DNA from: Silicimonas sp.
Lineage (GTDB): Bacteria; Pseudomonadota; Alphaproteobacteria; Rhodobacterales; Rhodobacteraceae
Reading direction: 5' to 3'
NCBI GenBank assembly: GCA_013002465.1
Contig: JABDJO010000068.1
Span: 1 to 44,019, forward strand
Length of the DNA stretch: 44,019 nucleotides
Every line of letters starts with the position of its first letter. Position 1 is the first letter of the stretch. Of the stretch, positions 6,803-14,888 are shown piece by piece. The position numbers were made by a program, and so were the translations under genes. The notes under the pieces were generated by a model that ran no database searches, was not told the origin of the DNA, and was given only the letters and a program-made list of their open reading frames with translations.

Positions 6803-9031
6803 ATGTCAGGACTTCCCATTGAGCCACCGGACTCGTATCGCGCGCTGGATGGCACCGTCGTCGCGATCCCGCCGCCACCGCCCCTGGCCGACGGTCCGAT
6901 GCCAACGTTCGGCACTTCCGACGAAAGCTGGCTGAACGACTTGATTGCCTTTCGTGATCGGGCAATTCGGAATGACGAAAAATCCCAGGGCTCGATCCCC
7001 GATGACACATTGGCGCATTCAGGACTGGACCCGGACCTTCGCCGGGAAATGGAACTGCACTTCGAACAGCAACGCAAAATGGCCGATGTCCAATCCGCCA
7101 GATTTGACAAGGCAAGAATAAAAAGCGATGCGCTTTACGGTGCGGATGGTCGTGGGTTTCTCGATGCCTTGAACGATGGTTCGGCCATCAAGGACTTCTG
7201 GCGCGCCTTCAACACATTGATGTACCAACGCATTCCGGTCATGCAGTACCATGCGCCGGATCAGCAGATCATCCTGCGCGACCTGCTCGCCCGCTTTCCC
7301 GAGCGCGTCTGGCTGCCAATCGTGGCGCAGCAATGCTTGCCGATGCTGGACCACCGCAAGTCCGATCATCTTCATGAACTGATGGATCAGTTCATTGCAG
7401 GATCGACGGCCGATTTCCGTCATCTTGAAACCGGGGCAGCCAAACCCGAAACAGAATCGCAACTTCCGCCGCAGATCCGCAAGGCCGTGCTTCAGGCGGC
7501 CTTTTCGATGCTATCAGGATTTGCAGGCTTCAAACGCGCCATCGGTCCTGGCGATGCGATCTCGAACCCCGAAGAAGACCTGGCCCAGGCCAAACGCGTC
7601 GCCGACATCCTACGGAAGGTGGGCCGGGAACGCCTTTCGGACGATAAGCTGGATCTGGTGGAGGAGCTGTTTCGCGACATTCAGCCCGCCCGTACCTATG
7701 AAGAAGGACAAACCCAGTCCGAGATCAATCTACATGTCGCTTCCGCCTTCAACATGGCGATGCAGTCGGCAATGCCCGGGAAACCGGAAGGGTTCTACCT
7801 GCGCGACATGCTGTCGAAACATCCCAACGGCTTTGCTGCGTTAAATCTTGCGACCTACCCGCGTCAGATGGTCTGGCCCTATCTCGCCAGTCATCTCGAT
7901 ATTCTCGACCGCGCCATGGGTCTTGCCAAGCCGTTCTACTTCGAACCGCGCTTCGAACGCCGCAAGGCCATCGAACTTGTTGCACTTTTACCAAAGCCAC
8001 CTCAGCGCTATGGTGACATTCTTTTCGAGGTTGCCACCGGGGCCGACGCCGGGGGGCGCGAAACGGCACAGCGCCTGCTTGCCGGTGCTACCACCTTTGC
8101 GACACGGGCAACGCTCTGCCTAAGCATCAGAAAAGCCGCCATTCGGGCCGCTGCTGCCGCAACCCTTCAATCCATCGGAGATCCGGCCGCCCTTTCTGCT
8201 TTGAAAGTCCAACACGACCGGGAACGCGCGAAATCCGCGAAAGCGGCCATGGACAACGCCATTCATGCGCTGACTGCGGCATCACCACCGGATATCGAGG
8301 CCCTTCTGACAATCGCGTCCAACGATACGTTGCCGCAACCTCAGAAAATGTCATGGATTGCCGATCTTGACCCACCTGACTTGAAGCTTGCCGACGGACG
8401 CCTGGCACCCGCCGAGTTCGCCGACTGGCTTCTGGCCGACGCCTCACGCCATGGTGCCGCCGGTGGCGCACCGCGCATCGACGCACACCTCAGCGCATTG
8501 TCTGGCCCGTCACGGACCGAGTTGGCTGCCTGGACGCTGCGGCAGTGGATCGCCTATGACACGCAACCCTGGCCGGACGAAAAGATTGACGAAGCTTACG
8601 AAGGGGAAGTTCAGTTCAGCTATGAGATGTACGAAATGATGTGGGAAGCACGGGGCCATCTGGGCGACAATGCCCCGGAATATCAGCGCACATCGCTGAT
8701 GGACAAGACTGAATGGCGAAGCTTTGCCCGCGACCGCATCGCCAAACGCACCGACGCCGTGATGAACACGCAGCCATACCTTTTTTCTGCCCAGCCCGCG
8801 CGGGGTGTCCTTGCCATCGCCCGCCATGCTCAAGGTGCCCTGCTGGCCCATGAAATCGGTGCCTACCTCACAGCGCACGGCAGACGTCTGGCCCAAGCCA
8901 AGTCACTGCTCGACTGCTTGGCGGCCTCAGAAGCTTCCGAGTCTCGAATGCTTCTGATCGACGTCAGCAGGAACCAGAAGCAGAAATCCCTGCGCAGCCA
9001 TGCGACAGCACTGATAACCAGCCACTCCTGA
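6803..9031 (+). CDS. HEAT-like repeat protein, resembles the N-terminal part of DUF4132/MolR proteins; probably truncated
   Basis: A 742-residue cytoplasmic protein without signal peptide or membrane segment. Much of it is helical; residues roughly 390-520 are alanine-rich HEAT-like repeats. The segment DLKLADGRLAPAEFADWLL and the final part GRRLAQAKSLLDCLAASEASESRMLLIDVSRNQKQKSLR resemble the region that precedes the C-terminal catalytic-looking domain of DUF4132 (MolR/YehI-type) proteins. In those, the chain goes on for several hundred residues; here it stops about ten residues later, and a convergent SDR gene follows within 70 bases. I therefore suspect loss of the C-terminal domain. No clear ribosome binding site precedes the ATG. 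Family assignment is from memory and moderate; function unknown. Confidence 0.6.
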   Translation: MSGLPIEPPDSYRALDGTVVAIPPPPPLADGPMPTFGTSDESWLNDLIAFRDRAIRNDEKSQGSIPDDTLAHSGLDPDLRREMELHFEQQRKMADVQSARFDKARIKSDALYGADGRGFLDALNDGSAIKDFWRAFNTLMYQRIPVMQYHAPDQQIILRDLLARFPERVWLPIVAQQCLPMLDHRKSDHLHELMDQFIAGSTADFRHLETGAAKPETESQLPPQIRKAVLQAAFSMLSGFAGFKRAIGPGDAISNPEEDLAQAKRVADILRKVGRERLSDDKLDLVEELFRDIQPARTYEEGQTQSEINLHVASAFNMAMQSAMPGKPEGFYLRDMLSKHPNGFAALNLATYPRQMVWPYLASHLDILDRAMGLAKPFYFEPRFERRKAIELVALLPKPPQRYGDILFEVATGADAGGRETAQRLLAGATTFATRATLCLSIRKAAIRAAAAATLQSIGDPAALSALKVQHDRERAKSAKAAMDNAIHALTAASPPDIEALLTIASNDTLPQPQKMSWIADLDPPDLKLADGRLAPAEFADWLLADASRHGAAGGAPRIDAHLSALSGPSRTELAAWTLRQWIAYDTQPWPDEKIDEAYEGEVQFSYEMYEMMWEARGHLGDNAPEYQRTSLMDKTEWRSFARDRIAKRTDAVMNTQPYLFSAQPARGVLAIARHAQGALLAHEIGAYLTAHGRRLAQAKSLLDCLAASEASESRMLLIDVSRNQKQKSLRSHATALITSHS

Positions 9032-9051
9032 TCAGGGTCAATGGGGTCTAA

Positions 9052-9083
9052 GGCCTTGGCAATCACCCATGGGAGCCAAGGCC
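9052..9083. repeat. Perfect inverted repeat between convergent genes
   Basis: GGCCTTGGC (9052-9060) and GCCAAGGCC (9075-9083) form a perfect 9-bp stem with a 14-base loop between the convergent HEAT-like gene and the SDR gene. There is no T tract on either strand. Its place suggests a shared two-way terminator or transcript-stabilising hairpin. Confidence 0.6.
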
Positions 9084-9100
9084 GTTACACGCCGCCTTCG

Positions 9101-9871
9101 CTATTGGGCGACGAAACCACCATCGACTGGAATGTTCGTACCCGTCACAAAGCTTGCAGCGGGCGAACATAGCCAGACGATCAACTCTGCCACCTCCTCA
9201 GGTTTTCCAATCCGACCGATCGGATGGAGCGGATCCATCATCTCTTTCGAAGATTGTGTTCCGGAGGTCGCCTGGTCGGCAAGCGAGTCGAGCATCCGCG
9301 TGTCAATCCCGCCAGGGCAGATCGAATTCACCCGTATGCCGGCCTTGCCGTATTCCAAAGCCGCGTTCTTGGTCAGCCCGTTCACGCCGTGCTTGGTGGC
9401 CACATAGGGCGATAGGCCCGGGAACCCGATCAGACCCGCCACGGACGCCAGATTGACGATTGCTCCGCCTCCGCCGGTCAGCATCTGACGGATTTCTGCC
9501 TGCAGACAAAGAAAAACGCCACGCAGGTTTACTGAAATGACCTTATCGAAGTCCTCGGTGGTCTGATCGGTCAAGGGCGCGATTCTCCCCTCGATGCCCG
9601 CATTGTTGCACGCACAGTCAAGCCGACCGAATGTCTTGACGGTTTCTGCGACCAGTGCATTGACCGCTTCGGCATTCGAAACGTCGCACGCAACGAACAT
9701 CGCCTCTCCACCGGCATTCCTGATCATCGAGACGGTCTCTTCACCGCCTGGCTGATTGACGTCCGATACGGCGACATTTGCTCCTTCCTCGGCAAACTTC
9801 AGCGCCGTTGCGCGCCCAATCCCCGCGCCCGACCCCGTGACGATCACGGCCTTTCCATCGACAATGCCCAT
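9101..9871 (-). CDS. SDR family NAD(P)-dependent oxidoreductase
   Basis: A 256-residue classical short-chain dehydrogenase. It has the cofactor motif TGSGAGIG (12-19), the NNAG motif (89-92) and the catalytic triad S143, Y156, K160 (YVATK). D37 at the end of beta-2 (VSDVN) points to NAD(H) preference. The C-terminus has the usual FVTGTNIPVDGGFVAQ. It most resembles the glucose 1-dehydrogenase-like/FabG-like group, but the substrate cannot be read from sequence. The start at 9871 follows AGGAGG with ideal spacing; the longer frame to 9907 has no such site. An FNR-type palindrome 57 bases upstream of the start suggests oxygen- or NO-dependent control. Confidence 0.93.
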   Translation of the reverse strand: MGIVDGKAVIVTGSGAGIGRATALKFAEEGANVAVSDVNQPGGEETVSMIRNAGGEAMFVACDVSNAEAVNALVAETVKTFGRLDCACNNAGIEGRIAPLTDQTTEDFDKVISVNLRGVFLCLQAEIRQMLTGGGGAIVNLASVAGLIGFPGLSPYVATKHGVNGLTKNAALEYGKAGIRVNSICPGGIDTRMLDSLADQATSGTQSSKEMMDPLHPIGRIGKPEEVAELIVWLCSPAASFVTGTNIPVDGGFVAQ

Positions 9872-9928
9872 TGCGACCTCCTGCGTTCTGAACTGCGCAT
9901 CCATCATGGGGCATTGCCAAGAATGTCA

Positions 9929-9942
9929 GTTGATAGATGTCA
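9929..9942 (-). promoter_or_regulatory. CRP/FNR-type operator upstream of the SDR gene
   Basis: TTGATAGATGTCAA, one base off the FNR/FixK consensus TTGAT-N4-ATCAA. It lies 57 bases before the SDR start; activation from -41.5 would put transcription start near 9894, a plausible 23-base leader. The -10 region on that strand is not a strong match, so the assignment rests on the palindrome and its position. Confidence 0.6.
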
Positions 9943-10053
9943 ATCGGCAGGAGGGGTGGCGGTTCACAAGGCTTGAAGCACAAAGGCAAGCCATTGGGTA
10001 CACCGTTTCAACCGGCCCGCGCCGCCGTCCTGGCAGGCCGCTGCAAACAGCGC

Positions 10054-10860
10054 CTAAACCTCTCTTACAAGGTCGTCATAGGGCAGCCTTAGCCTGGCAC
10101 TGAACAAACCTTCGGGTTTTCCGGTTCCCGCGCCGATCACCATCGTGACTTCGCCCGAAGACGGAATGTTCAACAATGTGCCTATCGCACGCTTGTCGAT
10201 CCCCCCGACCGGGCAGGATTCATAGCCGTGCGCGGCAAGCGACAACATCAGGTTCTCTGCCGCGAGGCTTGCCTGGATATGTCCATAAACTCGGTGGTCC
10301 GCGCGCCTGATCGGTTCGTTCACCGTCGGTTCGCTTCGGCGTTTGTACCAGAACATCACCCGGCGGAAGAAATTGTTGAAACCGAAACGATCCGTCCGCA
10401 TCAGCATCGGCACAATGTTCTCATAGTAATCGCGGATCGGGCCCTTTAGCGGTTTTTTGCCATCCTCCGTCATCAGGGCCACGAGTTTTTCCAGATGCGA
10501 CCGCCAAAGATCGACGCGGGAAACGACGACGACAAGGTCGCCGGCGGTTGTGACAGATGGTTGATCGAGGCACAGCCCAGCAATTTGCTTTTTAACATCG
10601 TCGTCGCGCACCCAGATCAGTTCATAGGATTGAAGGTTGGATGCACTAGGGGCAAGAACGGCGTCCCGCAGACAATCGCGCATCACGTCTTCCGGTATCG
10701 GATTGCCATCAAAAATCCGAATGGCGCGCCGTCCCCGGACCGTTTTCTTGAAGCCAGGCAATGCAGTGTCCTGGAATGACGGGTTCGGACGCTCGTCCTT
10801 TGTGACGACGGTGCTTTTCAGGTTGGCCATGTCGCTTAAAGGGTTTGGCGTGCCAGGCAT
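10054..10860 (-). CDS. Nitroreductase family protein
   Basis: A 268-residue FMN-dependent nitroreductase-type protein. The N-terminal part has VRGRRAIRIFDGNPIPEDVM and LAPSASNLQSYELIWV, the usual FMN phosphate-binding region (R-R-S/A-x-R and the PSxxNxQ motif). The C-terminal half has the SLAAENLMLSLAAHGYESCPVGG segment that forms part of the dimer and FMN site. A basic insertion (FFRRVMFWYKRRSEP) in the middle is longer than in typical NfsB-like enzymes and may touch the membrane. The start at 10860 follows GGAGA; the frame is open to 10914. It is divergent from the 2TM gene, and an FNR-type site lies between them. The substrate (quinone, nitro compound or other) is unknown. Confidence 0.9.
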   Translation of the reverse strand: MPGTPNPLSDMANLKSTVVTKDERPNPSFQDTALPGFKKTVRGRRAIRIFDGNPIPEDVMRDCLRDAVLAPSASNLQSYELIWVRDDDVKKQIAGLCLDQPSVTTAGDLVVVVSRVDLWRSHLEKLVALMTEDGKKPLKGPIRDYYENIVPMLMRTDRFGFNNFFRRVMFWYKRRSEPTVNEPIRRADHRVYGHIQASLAAENLMLSLAAHGYESCPVGGIDKRAIGTLLNIPSSGEVTMVIGAGTGKPEGLFSARLRLPYDDLVREV

Positions 10861-10925
10861 GTCAGCATCTCCGGTTCGGCTGGACTCGGTTTTTTTGAAC
10901 GGTATCGCGGCCAAGTCCGTTGAAG

Positions 10926-10939
10926 TTGACGTGCGTCAA
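10926..10939. promoter_or_regulatory. CRP/FNR-type operator in the divergent nitroreductase/2TM promoter
   Basis: TTGACGTGCGTCAA is a perfect 5-4-5 palindrome of the FNR/Dnr/FixK type. It lies 65 bases before the nitroreductase start and 60 bases before the 2TM gene start, so it can serve both directions. On the plus strand a TAGGAT -10 hexamer sits at 10961-10966, within one base of where it should be for activation from -41.5. This is the second such site within 1 kb. Confidence 0.65.
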
Positions 10940-10999
10940 TCAACTGCAATCGACCGCCGTTAGGATCACGCATCACTTTGCGATCGGATGGAGAACGCC

Positions 11000-11281
11000 A
11001 TGGAAAAGGATGAAGCCTACGAAAAAGCCAGGAAACGCGCAGAGGCAAAGCTGGGATTTTCCATACATCTTACGGTGTTTGTGGCGATCATTCTGCTTCT
11101 GGCCATCATAAATCTCATGACATCGCCGCAAACGTTCTGGTTTCAATGGCCGTTGATGGGCTGGGGCGTTGCCATAGTGCTTCACGCCGTGGCCGTCTTC
11201 ATATTCCGCGGACCGACGGTAACGGAAAAAATGATCGAAAAAGAACTGAACAGAGCCCGCGCGACCGGCGGGCCCGATTAA
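11000..11281 (+). CDS. 2TM domain-containing small membrane protein
   Basis: A 93-residue protein with an amphipathic charged N-terminus (DEAYEKARKRAEAKLGF), two transmembrane helices (roughly residues 20-45 and 55-75) and a charged C-terminal tail (EKMIEKELNRARA). This is the pattern of the 2TM domain family, in which the motif also occurs in sensor proteins; the molecular role of stand-alone copies is unknown. The start at 11000 has GGAGA 8 bases upstream; an in-frame ATG at 10988 is less well placed. It is the first gene of a probable unit with the flavodoxin and DUF4386 genes, behind an FNR-type operator. Confidence 0.85.
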   Translation: MEKDEAYEKARKRAEAKLGFSIHLTVFVAIILLLAIINLMTSPQTFWFQWPLMGWGVAIVLHAVAVFIFRGPTVTEKMIEKELNRARATGGPD

Positions 11282-11350
11282 GCTTCACCGCGTTGATCTT
11301 GGCCGATTTCCATCCATACACCCACCGTCCCTGCTGAAAAGGGGAACCCC

Positions 11351-11917
11351 ATGAGCGGCGCGATTTTCTACGCAACCAGGTACGGCAGCACGCGGGACTA
11401 TGCGCACTGGATCGCCAAGGCGACCGGGCTTGAGGCGTTCGACATGGATGACGGCGCGCAGGCCTTGCAGCGGTGCGACTTTGTCGTTCTTGGGTGCCCG
11501 GTCATCTATCACAAGCTTCTCGGTTCCAAATGGATACGAAGGCACCTCGACGAAATCTCTCGAAAACCGGTCATCCTGTTCACCGTATCGGGCGCAATGG
11601 CCGACGCGAAATTGGACGGATGGATCGCCAACAGTCTGCCGCAAAACCTGATCGACCACGCACACCATTTCGCTTTGGGTGGGCGGCAAAACCCGAAAGA
11701 GCTGACCTTGTTCGACCGCACGATGCTTATCGTCGGTGGTCTTTTCAACCCTGACCGAAAAGCCGGTCGCGAGGAACTGAAGGGTTTCGACTTCATGGAC
11801 AAGGCAAGCATTCAACCCGTTGTCGATCTGATCGAACGTTGGAAATCCGGCGAGGCGGCGAAAGCCCCGCCCGGACATGACACAAAAAACCAAGGCAATG
11901 CCAGCCCGGGGAATTAA
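11351..11917 (+). CDS. Flavodoxin domain protein (HemG/protoporphyrinogen oxidase-like)
   Basis: A 188-residue flavodoxin-fold protein. Residues 8-15 (ATRYGSTR) form the FMN phosphate loop, followed by a helix DYAHWIAKATG, a second beta-alpha unit with DFVVLGCPVIYHKLLGSKWIRRHLDE, and a third with KPVILFTVSGAM. The organisation matches the flavodoxin_5/HemG group, whose founding member oxidises protoporphyrinogen IX using the respiratory quinone pool; other members are redox partners. The C-terminal 30 residues are hydrophilic and look disordered. The start follows AAGGGGA. It lies 69 bases after the 2TM gene and 10 bases before the DUF4386 gene. Whether it is a true HemG cannot be told; an electron carrier for a neighbouring oxidoreductase is equally possible. 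Confidence 0.85.
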   Translation: MSGAIFYATRYGSTRDYAHWIAKATGLEAFDMDDGAQALQRCDFVVLGCPVIYHKLLGSKWIRRHLDEISRKPVILFTVSGAMADAKLDGWIANSLPQNLIDHAHHFALGGRQNPKELTLFDRTMLIVGGLFNPDRKAGREELKGFDFMDKASIQPVVDLIERWKSGEAAKAPPGHDTKNQGNASPGN

Positions 11918-11927
11918 GGTGAATCCC

Positions 11928-12644
11928 ATGGGTCATGAAGACAAAAACTATCGCCGCGCGGGCATCATCGTCGGGTTGCTTTTCATCGTCGCGACAACGT
12001 TCCTGTTTCTGGGTGAGTTTTTCTACAAACCCTATCTTGGCCAACCCGACGCGCTGATGGTCGCGGCAAACAACAAGCCCGTCATCGCATTTGGGTTGCT
12101 GATCGAACTGGTCTGCATCCTCGCGATGCCACTGATCGGCGCGTTCATCTTCCCCGTACTTCGTCGGGTCTGCACGGGGTTGGCGCTGACGTATTTTTTC
12201 TTTCGCGGGCTTGAAGGTGTGATCCTGATCAATGTGGCACTGACGAACAAGTTCGCGCTTCTCACGCTAAGCGAGATGGTCGCCGCGGGAACCGACGCAG
12301 CCGCGCTTGAAAGCGCCCGCTTGTTGATCGAAGCGCAGAACGCCTGGGGCAACACTGATGGCATGCTCTACAACATCATCTTCGGGCTCGGAGCTCTCAT
12401 ACTGTATGTGACGCTCTATCGCGCCAGGCTGATCCCACGCTGGATCTCGGCTTTCGGATTGATCGCCATTGGTATTCTGATGGCGGTCGTCCTGGCCGCA
12501 GTCTTTGTCGACATGCCGCCGTGGGCGCAACTGCTTGTGGTCCCGATCGCCGTGCAGGAAATGGTCATGGCGCTTTGGTTCATATTCCGCGGTTTCGACT
12601 TTGCGACAATCGCCGCGACAGGCCAAAAACCGGCTGTAGCCTAG
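11928..12644 (+). CDS. DUF4386 family membrane protein
   Basis: A 238-residue polytopic membrane protein with about six hydrophobic segments. The order of features fits DUF4386: an N-terminal RRAGIIVGLLFIVATTFLFLG helix, a short periplasmic loop, the LIELVCILAMPLIGAFIFPVL helices, a YFFFRGLEGVILI segment, an NIIFGLGALILYVTLYRARLIPRWISAFGLI pair and a last helix near residues 200-225. The family has no known function. The start at 11928 is preceded by AAGGTGA and lies 10 bases past the flavodoxin stop; the longer frame to 11877 would overlap that gene. Part of the presumed FNR-controlled unit. Confidence 0.85.
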   Translation: MGHEDKNYRRAGIIVGLLFIVATTFLFLGEFFYKPYLGQPDALMVAANNKPVIAFGLLIELVCILAMPLIGAFIFPVLRRVCTGLALTYFFFRGLEGVILINVALTNKFALLTLSEMVAAGTDAAALESARLLIEAQNAWGNTDGMLYNIIFGLGALILYVTLYRARLIPRWISAFGLIAIGILMAVVLAAVFVDMPPWAQLLVVPIAVQEMVMALWFIFRGFDFATIAATGQKPAVA

Positions 12645-12892
12645 TGATCGGGAAAGTCGCGCATCGGTTGCCAGTGTCCTGTTCAGGTCGTTGCCGACAC
12701 CGCTGACGACCGCCAAAAGACGATCATCGCACCAGGCGCCGGAACAAAACCAATACGGCCTCGCGAATTGATTTCGCTCAGTTGCGCGGCGTCCGTGTGT
12801 GGTCAGCTTCGGCACAATTTCCAAGCCCGATTGAAGGGAAAACCACCTAAATTTTGGGGCATCGTCCCCTGGTCATTCTCAGGAGATTTGCA

Positions 12893-14440
12893 ATGACTGA
12901 CAGTGAACATTGGGACGCGATTGTCATCGGCTCGGGTATCGGCGGCATGGCTGCCGCCGCAGCACTTTCGAAGGTCGGTCACAAGGTGCTGTTGCTGGAG
13001 CAATACAAGACCCTTGGCGGGCAGACGCACAGCTTTTCGCGGGAAGGCTTTAGCTGGGACGCAGGGATCCATTACCTAAGCGGCATTGCCCCGGACGAAC
13101 CCGAGCGCAAGCTTCTCGATTGGCTGTCTGTCAAGCCGATGGAGTTTACGTCGATGGGGTCCGTGTACGACAACCTGCATATTGGCGATGCACCACCACT
13201 TGCACTTTCGCGGCCCTATGAAGCGCAGGAACGTGATTTGAAAGACCGTTTCCCGGACGAGGCAGAGGCAATCGAGGCCTGGACCGCAGCCCTGAGGGAA
13301 GGCCGCGAGGCGGTTTACAAGAACATGCCGACCCGCGCGATGCCCGAGATTGTCGGCACAATACTGCAGTGGTGGAACAGCCGCAGACTTGACCGCTGGT
13401 GCAATCGGACAACCCAGGAGGTCATCGACGAAATCACCGACAACAAGGAGTTGGCTGCGGTCTTTGCCGCGCAATGGGGCGACCACGGCGGGCGACCCGG
13501 CAAGGCAAGTTTCGCGATGCACGCCTTGATATCGGGTTCCTACCTTGAATGCGGGTCCTGGTACCCGGTCGGCGGCGGTACGGCCTTCGCCGACCACATC
13601 ATACCGACGGTCCGCGCCAACGGAGGCGACGCCCGCACCGGTGTCACGGTCGACGAGGTGGTAATCGAAGACGACAAGGCGGTCGGTGTCCGAACGGCGG
13701 ATGGGGACATCATCCGTGCCGATATCGTCGTCTCGAACATCGGCGCGCGCGAGACAGTGAACCGCTTGTTGCCCTCCGATTGCGGTCACGACGATTGGAT
13801 CGCCGAAATACGGGCGCTGCCGCCGTCGATTGCGCATTTCAGCCTGTTCCTCGGGTTCGAAGGCGATATCGAAGATGCCGGGGCCAGCAAGTCAAACCAT
13901 TGGATCTATCCTGACGGAGAGGTCGACGTGGTCTGGTCGGATGCACCCGAAGGCGCGCCACCGCACTTGTTTGTGTCGTTTGCCTCGCTGAAGGATCCGA
14001 CTCACGAACCGGGGCCTAGGCAAAAACACTCGGGCGAATTGGTTGCCTGGACCGATTGGTCAACCGTGGAAAAGTGGGCGGGCACGCAATCGGGCGAACG
14101 TGGCGAGGAATATCGCGCATTCAAACGCAAGATCGAAGCGGCGATGTTCGCGCGGTTCGAAACATATTTCCCGGAACTGGCCAGGCTCGTCGTATTCCGC
14201 GAACTCTCGACACCCCTGGCGACCGCCTCGATCACCGGCCATCACGAAGGTGCATTTTATGGGCTGGACGTCACGCCCGAACGCGTGATGAGCGATGCTC
14301 TTCGCGCCGCCACACCCATCGACGGCCTCTATCTAACTGGTCAGGACGTCGTCAGCCCGGGCATTCCCGGCGCGCTTTGGGGCGGATTGCTTTCGGCTGC
14401 AAGTATTGACGCCAAGGTGTTCAAGCAACTCAGAGGATAG
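12893..14440 (+). CDS. FAD-dependent oxidoreductase of the CrtI/RetSat family
   Basis: A 515-residue flavoprotein related to phytoene desaturases, carotenoid isomerases and all-trans-retinol 13,14-reductase. It has the dinucleotide-binding GSGIGG (13-18), an acidic residue at the end of beta-2 (E36), LGGQTHSFSREGFSWDAGIHYLSG, a YPVGGGTAFADHIIPTVRANGG segment in the middle, and the C-terminal FAD motif YLTGQDVVSPGIPGALWGGLLSA. Members act on polyenes or lipid-like substrates, reducing, isomerising or desaturating them. No other carotenoid genes are near, so a carotenoid role is not supported. The start at 12893 follows AGGAGA. It is followed 19 bases later by two small membrane protein genes, so the enzyme may work at the membrane. 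Confidence 0.9.
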   Translation: MTDSEHWDAIVIGSGIGGMAAAAALSKVGHKVLLLEQYKTLGGQTHSFSREGFSWDAGIHYLSGIAPDEPERKLLDWLSVKPMEFTSMGSVYDNLHIGDAPPLALSRPYEAQERDLKDRFPDEAEAIEAWTAALREGREAVYKNMPTRAMPEIVGTILQWWNSRRLDRWCNRTTQEVIDEITDNKELAAVFAAQWGDHGGRPGKASFAMHALISGSYLECGSWYPVGGGTAFADHIIPTVRANGGDARTGVTVDEVVIEDDKAVGVRTADGDIIRADIVVSNIGARETVNRLLPSDCGHDDWIAEIRALPPSIAHFSLFLGFEGDIEDAGASKSNHWIYPDGEVDVVWSDAPEGAPPHLFVSFASLKDPTHEPGPRQKHSGELVAWTDWSTVEKWAGTQSGERGEEYRAFKRKIEAAMFARFETYFPELARLVVFRELSTPLATASITGHHEGAFYGLDVTPERVMSDALRAATPIDGLYLTGQDVVSPGIPGALWGGLLSAASIDAKVFKQLRG

Positions 14441-14459
14441 CCATCGAAAGGAGTGTGAC

Positions 14460-14888
14460 ATGCCATCCGAACTTTGGATCGTGCAATTCCCCGGTTGGTT
14501 GCTCGTCTTCTACCTTGTGGTGGCACAATGCACATCGGCATTGAGCTATTCGCTCGGGGTCAGGATGGGCACGCAGGAACCGGCAGACCGTATCACCGAT
14601 GTTGGCGTTGCCTTTTTCAAAGGCTTCGCAGGGGCGGACCTGGTTTTCTATGTGCCGCTCTTGGCAATCGGGCTTGTCGGGCACTATCGCAATGCGGCGT
14701 GGAGCGACGTGATCCTTGGCGGCGCACTTGGGATCACGATCTATTGGCCCATCGTTTGCCTTTGGGCAGTTTGGGCGGCGCACGGCGCAACCGGGTGGGA
14801 CCTGCCGAAAGAGGCTCAGTATTGGGTGGTGCTTCCCTTGATTTCAATTTGGGGTGCGGTTTCCATGGCCGTGATGCTGGGAAGTTGA
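14460..14888 (+). CDS. Small polytopic membrane protein of unknown function
   Basis: A 142-residue protein with four predicted membrane segments (about 9-30, 50-75, 85-105 and 120-140). The first loop contains YSLGVRMGTQEPADRITDVGVAFFKGFAGADLVFY, with conserved-looking charged residues between helices; no known motif is seen. The start follows AAGGAG and lies 19 bases after the RetSat-like gene; its stop overlaps the next gene by 4 bases. Co-translation with DUF6713 and proximity to the flavoprotein suggest a membrane unit, for example an anchor or a lipid/quinone site. That is inference. Confidence 0.75.
   Translation: MPSELWIVQFPGWLLVFYLVVAQCTSALSYSLGVRMGTQEPADRITDVGVAFFKGFAGADLVFYVPLLAIGLVGHYRNAAWSDVILGGALGITIYWPIVCLWAVWAAHGATGWDLPKEAQYWVVLPLISIWGAVSMAVMLGS

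Noticed and set aside
12777..12790. TTGATTTCGCTCAG as a third FNR site upstream of the RetSat-like gene
   Set aside because: The right half-site has mismatches at both outer positions (CTCAG against ATCAA), and it lies over 100 bases from the start without a good -10 box.
12645..12892. A missing small gene in the 248-base gap before the RetSat-like gene
   Set aside because: No frame with a start, ribosome binding site and protein-like composition; only a short GGGGCATCGTCCCC hairpin near the start of the next gene.
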